A program made the translations under genes and the position numbers. Below the pieces are notes generated by a model. The model saw only the letters and a list, made by a program, of their open reading frames with translations. It searched no databases and was not told where the DNA came from. Shown one piece after another: positions 39,001 to 41,088 of a DNA stretch of 64,000 nt (positions within the stretch are counted from its first letter, which is position 1; each line of letters starts with the position of its first letter). The DNA comes from Undaria pinnatifida. Its lineage: Eukaryota > Sar > Phaeophyceae > Laminariales > Alariaceae. The stretch is taken from the NCBI GenBank assembly GCA_012845835.1, contig JABAKD010000036.1, positions 1,512,501 to 1,576,500 on the forward strand, given 5' to 3'.

Positions 39001-39156
39001 CTATTCTACCGTACTCTATCCGATCCAACCCTACCCTGCGATACCCGTTCCGTCCGTTGGCAGGTGGACCGTAGCGTGCTGGAGGAGTTCATACCGTACG
39101 CGCTCATGCATGCGGGGTACCTGGACATGAGTCGCCAGGGGTCGTCCTCGGCTTGA
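354..39156 (+). CDS. NCKAP1: HEM/NAP1 (NCKAP1) family protein, 27 exons, 5' end outside the window
   Basis: This is the NAP1/HEM subunit of the WAVE (SCAR) regulatory complex, which couples Rac signalling to Arp2/3 actin nucleation at the membrane. I identified it by following collinear similarity to animal NCKAP1 exon by exon. Landmarks are VRIHLVVASVTERKQALGM, RHRERRAYL, PGILGPK, KDEIIW, VIQRYYIEYLKG, HEDCPDEQ and a C-terminus YALMHAGYLDMS that matches the family's last residues. The 27 exons total 3,396 nt and every junction keeps frame, giving 1,131 residues plus TGA. Animal homologues are about 1,130 residues, and roughly 75 N-terminal residues are missing here, so the full protein is probably about 1,200. 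The excess lies in Gly/Ser-rich insertions in exons 19, 20 and 26. Introns are long (up to 6.4 kb). All are GT-AG except intron 10, which is GC-AG. The family identification is strong; individual boundaries are read by eye. Confidence 0.93.
1010..1240 (+). repeat. GTTGCT/GTTGTT tract in intron 1
   Basis: This is a trinucleotide-rich tract. It yields long ORFs on both strands (poly-Val/Leu, poly-Gln/Thr) that are not genes. Confidence 0.9.
1405..1594. mobile_element. CAGTAGGGG-ended MITE, copy 1
   Basis: The left end cagtaggggttcc and right end ggacccctactg are inverted, about 190 bp apart, with aggcggtc-type motifs inside. TA follows the right end. A related copy, with some internal blocks inverted, is at 33437-33620. 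The ends resemble pogo/Tc1-type termini; the superfamily is inferred. Confidence 0.55.
1991..2033 (+). pseudogene. Partial 5' copy of HEM exon 2
   Basis: It repeats the end of intron 1 and the first ~30 coding bases of exon 2 (accgacaaatcgacgtgaac against the exon's gcagtccgatgtgaac), encoding NPELM again before diverging. It is diverged and probably not used. Confidence 0.7.
2177..2344 (+). CDS. NCKAP1: HEM/NAP1 exon 2
   Basis: It encodes 56 residues, phase 0 to 0, between ggcag|tccgat and gcaaag|gtgaag. It contains MADYVRIHLVVASVTERKQA, one of the best-conserved HEM blocks, matching the LLLSRIEERKAIIGLYNYAH region of animals. Partial copies of this exon lie upstream (about 1991-2033) and downstream (2471-2630 and 4079-4220). 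Confidence 0.9.
2471..2630 (+). pseudogene. Partial 3' copy of HEM exon 2 plus donor and intron start
   Basis: TERKQALGMRYCAYLAVR reproduces the exon 2 C-terminal half with few changes, followed by the gcaaag|gtggag donor and about 50 nt of the same downstream intron. It stays open in the same frame. It lacks the exon 2 acceptor, although a ttag lies just before it. Confidence 0.8.
2640..3945. repeat. CGGATATCCG-rich repeat clusters with inverted ends
   Basis: Two clusters (2640-3025 and 3535-3945) carry many spaced units of the form tcacggagcggatatccgc. Each unit centres on the palindrome CGGATATCCG. The outer edges are inverted with respect to each other: tacggagtaagaa...ctccgcggagcg at the left, cgctccgcgga...ttctcactccgta at the right. 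This suggests one foldback element or two opposed copies in intron 2. Confidence 0.7.
4079..4220 (+). pseudogene. Second partial 3' copy of HEM exon 2
   Basis: It contains tactgcgcctattgggcagt and the near-identical gtcacccccgccatggcaaag region, but the donor is changed (aaag|ggctga), so it cannot splice there. The following ~55 nt match the start of intron 2. Confidence 0.75.
4515..4708. repeat. GGGTC-repeat foldback element, copy 1
   Basis: A (GGGTC)n block starts within tttcacgggtcgggtc and ends at tatgacccatgaaaaaccc, so the ends are inverted copies of each other. It is related to elements at 21487, 26426, 28663 and 47157. Confidence 0.6.
4849..4989 (+). CDS. NCKAP1: HEM/NAP1 exon 3
   Basis: It has 47 codons, phase 0 to 0, between caacag|gtgaac and tccgac|gtgaga. 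VNALMAVCDNPLHGIASEL aligns with the animal segment around ENPLKKMMEEF. Two degraded copies of its 3' end plus donor follow at about 5066-5150 and 5160-5240. Confidence 0.85.
5066..5240 (+). pseudogene. Two partial 3' copies of HEM exon 3
   Basis: 5066-5150 (catgaaggaggttgtcgtag, then gat|gtgggt) and 5160-5240 (gtcgtggaggttgtcaaaac, then tcag|gtgtag) repeat the last ~45 nt of exon 3, its donor and following intron. Both are diverged. Confidence 0.7.
5260..5640 (+). repeat. GTTGTT/GGTGTT-rich low-complexity tract
   Basis: Degenerate GTTG and GGTGTT triplet-like repeats fill intron 3. Similar tracts lie at 1010-1240, 16200-16355 and 35937-36130. Confidence 0.85.
5897..5995 (+). CDS. NCKAP1: HEM/NAP1 exon 4
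   Basis: It has 33 codons, phase 0 to 0, between tttcag|gtgcaa and ctacg|gtaagc. It encodes LRGMNALSVLEEGDLMAFPC. Similarity to animals is weak in this linker, but frame continuity with both neighbours supports it. Confidence 0.75.
6284..6420 (+). repeat. (GGTTC)n pentanucleotide satellite
   Basis: About 27 near-perfect GGTTC units lie in intron 4, ending 80 bp before exon 5. Confidence 0.97.
6501..6647 (+). CDS. NCKAP1: HEM/NAP1 exon 5
   Basis: It has 49 codons, phase 0 to 0, between atctag|gtgatg and attacg|gtgggt. VMLHSELLRSGEYSVWVGLM through ELTDLWSLVCKKNIVIT corresponds to the conserved 'MEKWIIFGF...LWKLAL' block of NCKAP1. Confidence 0.88.
7441..7525 (+). CDS. NCKAP1: HEM/NAP1 exon 6
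   Basis: It is 85 nt, ending in phase 1, between gcggtag|gtgttc and ggcac|gtgagt. VFRDVTLNLHAEVEKMVVWF matches the family's LFRDEVFHIHKAAEDLF segment. The leftover C joins exon 7. Confidence 0.88.
7692..7742 (+). pseudogene. Partial 5' copy of HEM exon 7
   Basis: ctcag|atatgacgcttaatgag followed by tacaataagggtatcgtcaa repeats exon 7 (gatatgaagctgaagaag, tacatgaagggcatcgccaa). Both copies are preceded by CCCTAA-like runs, so the duplication included upstream intron. Confidence 0.75.
7762..8132 (+). repeat. (CCCT)n tetranucleotide satellite
   Basis: This is a nearly pure CCCT tract of about 370 bp with a few TCC interruptions. It separates the partial copy of exon 7 from the true exon. Confidence 0.97.
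8232..8407 (+). CDS. NCKAP1: HEM/NAP1 exon 7
   Basis: It is 176 nt, entering in phase 1 and leaving in phase 0, between cgtcag|tgtcgc and ccgatg|gtggga. KEATTYCALRHRERRAYL and AEPGILGPKLPM match the HRERRKFL and QPGLLGPKALF motifs diagnostic of HEM proteins. A partial copy of its 5' half lies at about 7692-7742, before a 370-bp CCCT tract. Confidence 0.92.
9035..9118 (+). pseudogene. Partial 5' copy of HEM exon 8 with its acceptor
   Basis: It repeats tctcgactgtgt, the T-rich tract, tttcggcag and gttcttgcggcttgtaag, all found again at 9187-9248. The copy is intact up to ~18 coding bases and then diverges. Confidence 0.82.
9231..9299 (+). CDS. NCKAP1: HEM/NAP1 exon 8
   Basis: It has 23 codons, phase 0 to 0, between cggcag|gttctt and ggatcg|gtgagg. 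LAACKLAKDEIIWYCQHAV matches the near-invariant FARDEIIWLLRH motif. The upstream copy at about 9035-9118 repeats the polypyrimidine tract, acceptor and first ~20 coding bases. Confidence 0.92.
9546..9745 (+). repeat. CAAT/AATT-rich tract
   Basis: Degenerate (CAAT)n repeats in intron 8. Related tracts are at 19260-19480 and 37625-37690. Confidence 0.85.
9750..11330 (+). pseudogene. Four tandem copies of the intron 8 end plus 5' third of exon 9
   Basis: Units with the motif caagcgtgggtcaaagg...tcgccggagcctat occur at about 9779, 10603, 10906 and 11216, and the true exon follows at 11811. Spacing is about 305 bp except where the first unit is interrupted by about 500 bp of other sequence. Each unit keeps about 70 nt of exon 9, then a shared tail containing agaaacggtggac, and a shared lead-in with tacttcaaagtatgat. 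None contains the second half of the exon. Confidence 0.88.
10140..10162 (+). repeat. Short interstitial TTAGGG run
   Basis: Three GGGTTA units in intron 8. Similar CCCTAA-rich runs flank the CCCT tract (7619-7655 and 8160-8220). Confidence 0.7.
11811..11990 (+). CDS. NCKAP1: HEM/NAP1 exon 9
   Basis: It has 60 codons, phase 0 to 0, between tgtcag|ggcaag and atacag|gtattt. ITVLIGELDVLVSAVLRYAS then VIQRYYIEYLKGAHLNAL matches the animal AELIFYMEELRAHV and VMQRYYVQYLSGFDAVVL. It is the only complete copy in a run where the 5' part occurs four more times upstream and the 3' part two or three times downstream. Confidence 0.93.
12392..12890 (+). pseudogene. Partial 3' copies of HEM exon 9 with donors
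   Basis: 12405-12490 (tggtccagaggtactgcatc through cgcatacag|gtatca) repeats the last ~85 nt of exon 9 with the donor. A shorter fragment lies at 12501-12535. A split copy at 12714-12745 and 12860-12890 again ends in attcag|gtatta. Confidence 0.8.
13036..13095 (+). pseudogene. Decayed 5' copy of HEM exon 10
   Basis: gcggtag followed by gtcttgccatcatgcacacg and aacgttccgaagaaccttcc mirrors exon 10 (ggtaggctgccatcgcgcac, acgaaccttccgaagaag). Confidence 0.7.
13141..13510 (+). repeat. Dispersed repeat shared with the right end of the window
   Basis: It matches 63760-64000 over about 240 bp: agctgcgatatcgaggattt, ttgcaagctgtgtgtgatac, ggtataggtcggtgactc and a later ctatataacccg. Shorter relatives with 'ttgcaagctgcgtgatac' lie at 8624-8740, 13650-13740 and 47040-47130. 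It is a moderately repeated element of unknown class. Confidence 0.65.
13905..14390 (+). repeat. Minisatellite, three ~140-150 bp units
   Basis: Each unit contains catacttgt.ctccagcaa, cggactgctt and a cttgttggac-like segment. Units start near 13949, 14085 and 14239. Confidence 0.75.
14395..14600 (+). repeat. GATC-rich dispersed repeat
   Basis: ggatctgtgtggtacagata, acccaggaaacacgtgctag and palindromic gatctatagatc motifs recur in part at 21120-21430, 46545-46710, 48540-49350 and 49820-49960. This is a dispersed, palindrome-rich family of unknown type. Confidence 0.6.
14642..14905 (+). pseudogene. Second 5' copy of HEM exon 10 with its upstream intron
   Basis: tgtgagtttgacaaattttg, tatttgcaagctgcgaatgt and ttccaggctgccaccgcgca parallel 15433-15560 just before the true exon, so the duplication included more than 100 bp of intron as well as ~25 coding bases. 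Confidence 0.7.
15095..15380 (+). mobile_element. tRNA-derived SINE (family A) with perfect target duplication
   Basis: The head is tRNA-like: A-box-type tggcgtatcagg at about 15108 and B-box-type gagttcgaatcc at about 15153, the spacing of an RNA polymerase III promoter. A ~190-bp body ends with an A-rich tail. The 10-bp direct repeat TATATAGAGT lies immediately on both sides (15085-15094 and 15381-15390), which is direct evidence of insertion. A second copy is at 50026. Confidence 0.88.
15545..15667 (+). CDS. NCKAP1: HEM/NAP1 exon 10, with a GC donor
   Basis: It has 41 codons, phase 0 to 0, starting after ggtag|gctgcc. The only frame-compatible 3' end is ctcaag|gcaaga, a GC-AG intron with otherwise ideal donor context. 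It encodes NLPKKLSKEDVARLSGLTTQ. Two decayed copies of its 5' end lie upstream at about 13036 and 14869. Confidence 0.82.
16106..16180 (+). CDS. NCKAP1: HEM/NAP1 exon 11
   Basis: It has 25 codons, phase 0 to 0, between gcgcag|gcgttt and atgcag|gtaagc. AFRWDCYRLLGVLSDPEAHL corresponds to the animal DFRGMRLDWFRLQAYTS segment. Confidence 0.85.
16201..16352 (+). repeat. GGTGTT-type tract
   Basis: A GGTGTT/GGTGCT low-complexity run begins 20 nt after exon 11. Confidence 0.9.
16905..17152. mobile_element. 248-bp palindromic MITE with TAA target duplication
   Basis: Almost the whole element is an inverted repeat: agccctgttcataatagtc at the left is matched by its complement at the right, through to a ~30-bp unpaired centre. 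Each arm contains a second palindrome (aatctcgccgcccctttggg and complement). TAA flanks both ends (16902-16904 and 17153-17155). A 3-bp TWA duplication and this terminus are typical of PIF/Harbinger MITEs; that class is inferred. It lies in intron 11. Confidence 0.85.
17860..18177 (+). repeat. T-rich polypyrimidine tract before exon 12
   Basis: TTTTCTGTTTT-like repeats for about 300 bp, ending at the exon 12 acceptor. The long hydrophobic ORFs here are compositional. Confidence 0.8.
18179..18268 (+). CDS. NCKAP1: HEM/NAP1 exon 12
   Basis: It has 30 codons, phase 0 to 0, after a roughly 250-bp T-rich tract ending ttcag|gtgtcg; the donor is ggcgac|gtaagt. TMRRMTRALEHSEFVDCLEN aligns with the family's MNTIIFHTKMVDSLVEML. 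Confidence 0.88.
18424..18680 (+). repeat. Dispersed repeat (cgacgcgtgcta family)
   Basis: cgacgcgtgctagagtagag, gggagctcaagacctc, then ttccgacgatttt and gtcatttcattcagaaaa recur at 62337-62660. Partial relatives (ctccttaacccaaaatcgtc) are at 36520-36860 and 57349-57530. Confidence 0.65.
18944..19048 (+). CDS. NCKAP1: HEM/NAP1 exon 13
   Basis: It has 35 codons, phase 0 to 0, between tatag|gtggcg and atcaag|gtacgg. It encodes WWFYESVLSNNAGRCLQAQD. It aligns loosely with the FCFYSRAFEKMFQQCLEL block and keeps frame on both sides. Confidence 0.82.
19125..19480 (+). repeat. CACC then CAAT low-complexity tracts
   Basis: CCCA/CACC repeats (19125-19225) are followed by AATCAACC repeats (19260-19480) in intron 13. 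Confidence 0.9.
19508..19546. repeat. Short perfect hairpin
   Basis: The arms cactgagccactcagtcagc and gctgactgagtggctcagtg are exact complements, forming a 19-20 bp stem in intron 13, 130 bp before exon 14. Confidence 0.85.
19676..19822 (+). CDS. NCKAP1: HEM/NAP1 exon 14
   Basis: It has 49 codons, phase 0 to 0, between ctacag|attctg and aacaag|gtttgc. NNVHEDCPDEQLIIGTRSAD matches the animal CTHELCPEERHHIGDRSLS. A copy of its last ~50 nt plus donor-side intron follows at about 19999-20072. Confidence 0.9.
19999..20072 (+). pseudogene. Partial 3' copy of HEM exon 14
   Basis: gaaagccttggcagcaagac and tggagcactttccgaaatgc repeat the last ~50 nt of exon 14. The donor-side intron is also recognisable (gtgctttttatttt), but the donor itself is changed to agatg. 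Confidence 0.8.
20511..20588 (+). CDS. NCKAP1: HEM/NAP1 exon 15
   Basis: It has 26 codons, phase 0 to 0, between tgtcag|gcggag and atacag|gtgacg. LPHEAANRAHRQHAAAIQ falls where animals have LLPKHCAKTISQAVNKK. Confidence 0.8.
21487..21671. repeat. GGGTCA foldback element, copy 2
   Basis: The terminal inverted repeats ggggcttttcacgggtca and tgacccgtgaaaagccc enclose pyrimidine- and purine-skewed CCCGA repeats. This is the clearest member of the family. Confidence 0.75.
22088..22182 (+). CDS. NCKAP1: HEM/NAP1 exon 16
   Basis: It is 95 nt, ending in phase 2, between tgcag|gctaag and caacag|gtgacc. It encodes a Gly/Ala-rich, low-conservation linker (AKKSGGAGATGVANEALPG) where animal proteins have a Lys-rich linker. 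A copy of its 3' end lies at 22318-22362. Confidence 0.75.
22318..22362 (+). pseudogene. Partial 3' copy of HEM exon 16
   Basis: agggtggaacagtacagtag then caccatcaacagg repeats the exon 16 end (agggtggaacaatagtacca), with a small insertion. Confidence 0.75.
22407..23028 (+). repeat. Two identical 311-bp tandem units in intron 16
   Basis: 22407-22717 and 22718-23028 show no difference that I can see. Each unit contains an internal ~33-bp repeat of tgttgcttttcctttggagt. Confidence 0.93.
23096..23195 (+). CDS. NCKAP1: HEM/NAP1 exon 17
   Basis: It is 100 nt, entering in phase 2 and leaving in phase 0, between cacag|cctgac and aaggag|gtatgt. VERVLTNLLTSLNTHPSGVV then VFDRLIVPKE matches the animal NLDKLHTALSELCFSINYV and VWEHTFTPREYL. 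A 6.4-kb intron follows. Confidence 0.9.
23725..24230 (+). mobile_element. LINE 3'-end fragment in intron 17
   Basis: It matches the 3' end of the LINE at 59.1 kb (opposite strand): the LHGPMDYAEKLKLRF region, the CPC zinc-knuckle segment, GGVSIRSRNGAPSRKGC, and the terminal gtaagcaacaaatgag followed by a C run. Frameshifts and stops are present. It is a 5'-truncated insertion. Confidence 0.85.
24784..25125. mobile_element. Foldback element with ~125-bp inverted arms
   Basis: The left arm (gggggcgagcggctgcgatt ... aagtaagagctcagcg) is complementary to the right arm (cgctgagctcttacttg ... gcggccgctcgccccc). The interior carries further gctgagctcttact copies. No coding capacity was seen, nor a target duplication I could confirm. 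Confidence 0.8.
25287..25880 (-). pseudogene. NADAR (YbiA-like) domain exon, antisense in intron 17
   Basis: The - strand encodes MMAQKPALLGDTAIGRA, GRIVSGFDQECWERHRYD, FSQNPDLQRALAATGEKHIA, EASPYDLIWGIGYKADH and CWRGRNLLGRILTDCRE. These are the successive NADAR signatures (KA.LFGD, GR.V.GFD...W, F.QNP.L...L..TG, EASP.D..WGIG, W.G.NLLG). The family includes N-glycosidases of riboflavin intermediates and of ADP-ribosylated guanine. The N-terminal third (the EQ motif side) is absent. A 66-bp segment coding LLGRI...FREGF...PRLLC is tandemly repeated at the C-terminal end. It may be a retained fragment or part of a nested gene. Confidence 0.8.
26426..26569. repeat. GGGTCA foldback element, copy 3
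   Basis: It runs from ggctttttaccggtcatgac to tgacccgtgaaaaggcc, with inverted ends as at 21487. Confidence 0.65.
27720..27915 (+). repeat. Two ~97-bp tandem units
   Basis: aaaacggcgtg.acat, gtgcgtaaaaatgagtaaaa and ttggttttagcgtaggatcc occur twice in succession. Confidence 0.85.
28390..28577. mobile_element. Inverted-end element (gtgctcagaaggt family), degraded
   Basis: The right end ggtgctcagaaggt...cccacc matches in inverted form the left end of the element at 55889-56105. The interior pair aacgtgggcaaatccgcacg is shared. A left-half fragment also occurs at 27190-27280. Confidence 0.55.
28663..28845. repeat. GGGTCA-family repeat, copy 4
   Basis: ggcttttcctgggtcatga followed by GGGTC/CCCGG-rich repeats. 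The right end is unclear. Confidence 0.5.
29318..29465 (+). pseudogene. Two partial 5' copies of HEM exon 18
   Basis: About 29318-29350 (gtgtgcacaagaaagactgt) and 29428-29465 (tgcagtacatacgagaaagg, then ctgcagcagttctt) repeat the acceptor and first ~30 nt of exon 18 (tgcagtacgtacgagaaaga). Confidence 0.8.
29552..29728 (+). CDS. NCKAP1: HEM/NAP1 exon 18
   Basis: It has 59 codons, phase 0 to 0, between ttgcag|tacgta and cgacag|gtgtga. YVRERLQLFFRKHLYAVTVF and RPTVTFRKLLTCSAVLQSAL match LTSHLEIRFTKSIVGMTMY and KPSELLTSVRAYMTVLQSI. It is flanked by two upstream 5' partial copies and two downstream 3' partial copies. Confidence 0.93.
29756..30382 (+). repeat. (AGGGT)n pentanucleotide tracts
   Basis: TAGGG/AGGGT repeats at 29756-30034 and 30216-30382 are separated by a partial exon 18 copy. 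The complementary CCCTA tract lies at 38725-39045. Confidence 0.95.
30038..30185 (+). pseudogene. Partial 3' copy 1 of HEM exon 18
   Basis: It begins at gtgacggtgttcgatgaaga and runs through ctgctcggccgtcctgcag to ttactg|gtgtga. It covers most of the exon 3' two thirds, with an internal ~8-bp duplication and in-frame stops. Confidence 0.88.
30407..30545 (+). pseudogene. Partial 3' copy 2 of HEM exon 18
   Basis: It begins at gtgacgatgttcgaatgagg, contains ctcggccgtcctgcagtcgg and ends in ggacag|gtgtga, keeping the donor. A frameshift lies near its start. Confidence 0.88.
30667..30773 (+). pseudogene. Partial 5' copy of HEM exon 19
   Basis: The intron end (ctcgcgaaatttt...caacag) and gtgctgttggatgagtgtaa plus cacggcaagcctaaggggtc repeat exon 19's start. 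Confidence 0.88.
30896..31035 (+). CDS. NCKAP1: HEM/NAP1 exon 19
   Basis: It is 140 nt, ending in phase 2, between tatcag|gtgctg and aactg|gtaagc. It encodes LLDECTDWSRIHGKSKGSEG then a Gly/Ser-rich stretch and VLDHISNW. Animals have [24 protein letters not shown], so about 20 residues are inserted here. Confidence 0.87.
31421..31560 (+). pseudogene. Partial 5' copy of HEM exon 20
   Basis: It repeats the intron end (ccttgcggct...gctag) and gcacgtgagcctttttgaag through cttgacaaggcttcgtgt. Confidence 0.88.
31639..31789 (+). CDS. NCKAP1: HEM/NAP1 exon 20
   Basis: It is 151 nt, entering in phase 2 and leaving in phase 0, between gctag|gtacgt and cttcgg|gtgcgt. It completes NWYVSLLKG and encodes GLFFDLQELR. 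A copy of the 5' part lies at about 31421-31560. Confidence 0.85.
32303..32392 (+). CDS. NCKAP1: HEM/NAP1 exon 21
   Basis: It has 30 codons, phase 0 to 0, between acccag|gctctt and atgcag|gtgacg. ALCTLLGTGGARSVEKAVLD then VGSRVREMQ follows the animal [20 protein letters not shown] and SSQVAELK. Confidence 0.9.
32765..32855 (+). CDS. NCKAP1: HEM/NAP1 exon 22
   Basis: It is 91 nt, ending in phase 1, between caacag|ctggta and tcggaa|gtgagt. It encodes LVLTSKQVALEEFKAAYATS then HWDEALRAVG. Four copies of its last ~45 nt plus donor follow between 32995 and 33415. Confidence 0.85.
32995..33415 (+). pseudogene. Four partial 3' copies of HEM exon 22 with donors
   Basis: Copies of agccactgggacgaagccct...cagtcggaa|gtgag start at about 32998, 33119, 33233 and 33357, spaced about 115-125 bp. 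The first two keep a GTGAG donor. The last two read attgagtgag, which displaces it by a few bases. Each is followed by related intron sequence (catgcttatggga). Confidence 0.9.
33437..33620. mobile_element. CAGTAGGG-ended MITE, copy 2
   Basis: cagtagggaccccgcagtga at the left and ccgccttattgggggacccg at the right are inverted relatives. The interior agtgacgccaagcgattttg is the reverse complement of sequence in the element at 1405. Confidence 0.55.
33944..34752 (+). repeat. (AACATT)n hexanucleotide satellite, blocks with AACATC
   Basis: About 800 bp of AACATT units, with blocks where the unit becomes AACATC and a duplicated ~250-bp higher-order block (aatagcattaacat, ataacactaacattaac). It yields an artefactual Met/Leu or Asn/Val ORF on the - strand. 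Confidence 0.96.
35325..35535 (+). repeat. Two tandem copies of a ~100-bp segment, each ending in a C run
   Basis: gaaaacccgat(g), cgtcccggcattgcag and a cgactacggccatg-like segment are followed by C runs at 35407-35426 and 35523-35532. A third copy, again ending in a C run, is at 58256-58370. Confidence 0.75.
35600..35785 (+). mobile_element. Short LINE 3'-end fragment
   Basis: aggtgtctttgttaggacta, cttgaaagggatgcgtggtc and actgaggtaagcaaca match the 3' end of the 59.1-kb LINE, followed by a C-rich run. It ends 70 bp before exon 23. Confidence 0.8.
35855..35925 (+). CDS. NCKAP1: HEM/NAP1 exon 23
   Basis: It is 71 nt, entering in phase 1 and leaving in phase 0, between ggtag|acttgg and aatgag|gtaagt. 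LDSFVEDAISIGNALTLRRL aligns with [27 protein letters not shown]-type repeat begins 10 nt after the donor. Confidence 0.9.
35937..36130 (+). repeat. GTTGCT tract after exon 23
   Basis: Nearly pure GTTGCT/GTTGTT, then GGTGTT, in intron 23. Confidence 0.92.
36316..36445 (+). CDS. NCKAP1: HEM/NAP1 exon 24
   Basis: It is 130 nt, ending in phase 1, between cgtag|gcactg and ctttg|gtgagt. It encodes ALGSVYEGTMPFLRKTVDLG and MDAFKRLAGDF, in the position of the animal [20 protein letters not shown] segment. Confidence 0.88.
36520..36860 (+). repeat. Three ~115-bp tandem units in intron 24
   Basis: Units contain ttctga.atg.c.gggctcctt, aacccaaaatcgtcgg and a.catggatt, starting near 36560, 36670 and 36770. 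They relate to 57380-57500 and 26090-26330. Confidence 0.7.
37366..37489 (+). CDS. NCKAP1: HEM/NAP1 exon 25
   Basis: It is 124 nt, entering in phase 1 and leaving in phase 2, between accag|gtctgg and gagaaa|gtgagg. GLELKHEDHSLLLALDG corresponds to the animal AGLPCEIDPALVVAL; LLPYAFAASFSSESWRK follows. Three degraded copies of the 3' end lie downstream in the G-rich intron. Confidence 0.88.
37555..38000 (+). pseudogene. Three decayed 3' copies of HEM exon 25
   Basis: tcttgtccgagtcctgcaga (37563), ttctttctcgtcggagtccc (37857) and tctcatcggagtcctggagg (37962), each followed by a gaggcgtttt-like stretch, mirror exon 25 (ttttcgtcggagtcttggag then gtgaggcgttt). Confidence 0.75.
38277..38583 (+). 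CDS. NCKAP1: HEM/NAP1 exon 26
   Basis: It is the longest exon of the gene (307 nt), between ttacag|gtgcga and ccgcag|gtgaga. It encodes YVSRLGVFKNNEHVIVTTII, a Gly-rich insertion, then ALEDYVKIASFVLLRLK, matching the animal EDRLKEFLALASSSLLKIG, and FFCMYAFLDKFVEQCPQ. Confidence 0.9.
38725..39045 (+). repeat. (CCCTA)n tract before the last HEM exon
   Basis: Pentanucleotide CCCTA repeats fill most of intron 26. Confidence 0.95.
39064..39156 (+). CDS. NCKAP1: HEM/NAP1 terminal exon
   Basis: It starts at ggcag|gtggac and ends in TGA. VLEEFIPYALMHAGYLDMS matches the family C-terminus [20 protein letters not shown], including the Ser/Ala-rich tail. No convincing polyadenylation signal was picked out. 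Confidence 0.92.
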   Translation: MDRSVLEEFIPYALMHAGYLDMSRQGSSSA

Positions 39157-39399
39157 CGCGGCGTCCATCGCGCTGAGCCATTGTTCAGTGGCTACAGTAG
39201 TACCTGCAGTAGCGTTTGGCTGGAGACAACTATTTTTTGTTTTGGTATACAAAATGGCGATAAAACACGTACTTGGTAGCGTGTGGGGGGTGGATAAAAA
39301 ACGAAGCTTTAAGCTCACCACACTTATACGTCGTGTGTCAATTTACCTCGGATGCTGAAACAACGGTGCTGCCGTGTTTCCTGACGCGGTGTAGTGAGT

Positions 39400-39815
39400 T
39401 TGAGTGGTGGGCTTCCCCCTGAGACAGTTTGGCGTTTTGCTAACGGGGACCGCTTGGGTTTCTATCCTAAGGTGGCTAGAGTTTGTGAACAGGAACCGAG
39501 AACCGCTTGGCCGAGGGGTTACGTGCTGAAAATGTTTGCCTTTGCGAACGGGGACTGCTTGACGGAGGGGTTTCCCGCCTAAGGTAGCTGGCATTTGCGA
39601 GCAGGACCGCTTGGCGTTCCCTTCAAGTTTGGCGTTTAGCGAACGGGGACCGCTTGACGGAGTTGTTTGGCATTTTGTGAACGGAGACACGGACCGCTTG
39701 GCGGAGGGTTTTCATCCTCAAGCAGCATGGCGTTTGCGAATGGAGATCTCTTGGCGAAGAGTTTCCCCCTGATGCAAATTTGTTTTTGCGAGCGGGGGGC
39801 GCTTGACGGAAGGGA
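39400..39815 (+). repeat. ~75-bp minisatellite downstream of HEM/NAP1
   Basis: Five or six degenerate units of the type ttggcgttt.gcgaacgggga, ccgcttggcggagggtttcc.cct. It probably lies just past the 3' end of the gene. Confidence 0.8.
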
Positions 39816-41087
39816 GGGGATGTCACTGTTATTTGTTGTAGTTGCCCCCCGTTCTGTCATGTACAGCGGTTTCGGTGCTGTGTAAGGTGGGCATAGCTCT
39901 ACATCTAGCTCTAATACACAACTATTAATAGTAACTTGTAATGCCACATGACATGTGTTGGGAACCATGTCCATCACCAAACGACCGAGCGAAACTTACC
40001 CACGTAAAAATGTCTACTCTTACGAGCGTGCTAATAGTGACTCATGGTCGACGTGAAGCTATTGTAAATAACACGCCAATCAGCACGGAAATGTAAGCTT
40101 GGTATAACAATACTTGAAGTGTCCCTTTATTATGTCCAGAGAAGTACCAGGTACAAATAATAGCAGACTATGGTCACAATAGTGCCGGAGTTCCAAGTAG
40201 GCAACATGTACTCCGTTGTTCTTAAATTAACTCACATAATCGAGTCCGTGGTCACAGGACAGGCTCCAGTCACTCTGGATCAGAAGAATACCGAGGAAAA
40301 ATAAAACAAGCCTAAAGTGGTGCCTGGTACACGTAGACTATACCTGGTACTGTATATCATGGCTGAAGCAAGTCGTACATCCGCCTGATAAAAGATAAAC
40401 GTGAAGTCGGAAGCCAGCGTACGTACACATGGGGCCCCCACCGGTTTCAAGACTCGTACCTGAAACCGACTGCACCGCATGCCACCAAGGAACCCAACTA
40501 TTAATAATACATTATACAAACCCGAGGGAAATAAAATAAGGACAACATAAAAAAACGACAAAACAGAAAACGAATCAAGGAAGGTAATTGTTCTTGCTGT
40601 GTGTACGACATTTAGTAGACTCGCCAGCAGGGGGGGGTGTAGCGAGGTAAAGGCACGCCACACAGCGCTATGAACAAAAAAAAAGTTAGCGTGCGATATA
40701 GACTTGAGCAAATAAAAAGACAACCACGTATTACGCGTAGCAAGTGAATACGTGAGCTCGCCAGCAGCGGGGTGGGTGGCGAAAAATATCAACCAAACCC
40801 ACCTGCCAGCGCTATCTATATGCATGCGTACGAAAGACCCGAGGCAACTGATAAAAGAAACAAAATAAAAGGAAGGGAAAGGAAAAACACCATATTATAG
40901 CAGATCCTGGAGACTGGCAGAAAAATTCATTGGCACATAGAGAGCACCAAGTGCATAAATGGCGCTGAGGGGAGAGCACAGAAACGCCGAAGAAGTCAGG
41001 GCGGCCTTACGCTAGTTACTTACAGCCTGGAAAGCACGCATAAGTCAGGACAGTGATGGCCAGATCCAAACTACAGTCTCTTGGGCA
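39816..41087. other. Intergenic, nothing recognised
   Basis: Between the convergent genes I see no coding exon or repeat that I can name. There are TACCWGGTA motifs at 40144 and 40341. The - strand ORF at 40280-40825 has no family I recognise and no codon pattern like the real exons. Confidence 0.5.
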
Positions 41088-41088
41088 G

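Noticed and set aside
40280-40825. 181-residue - strand ORF
   Set aside because: No recognisable domain, and hydrophobic runs typical of chance reading. Kept only as intergenic.
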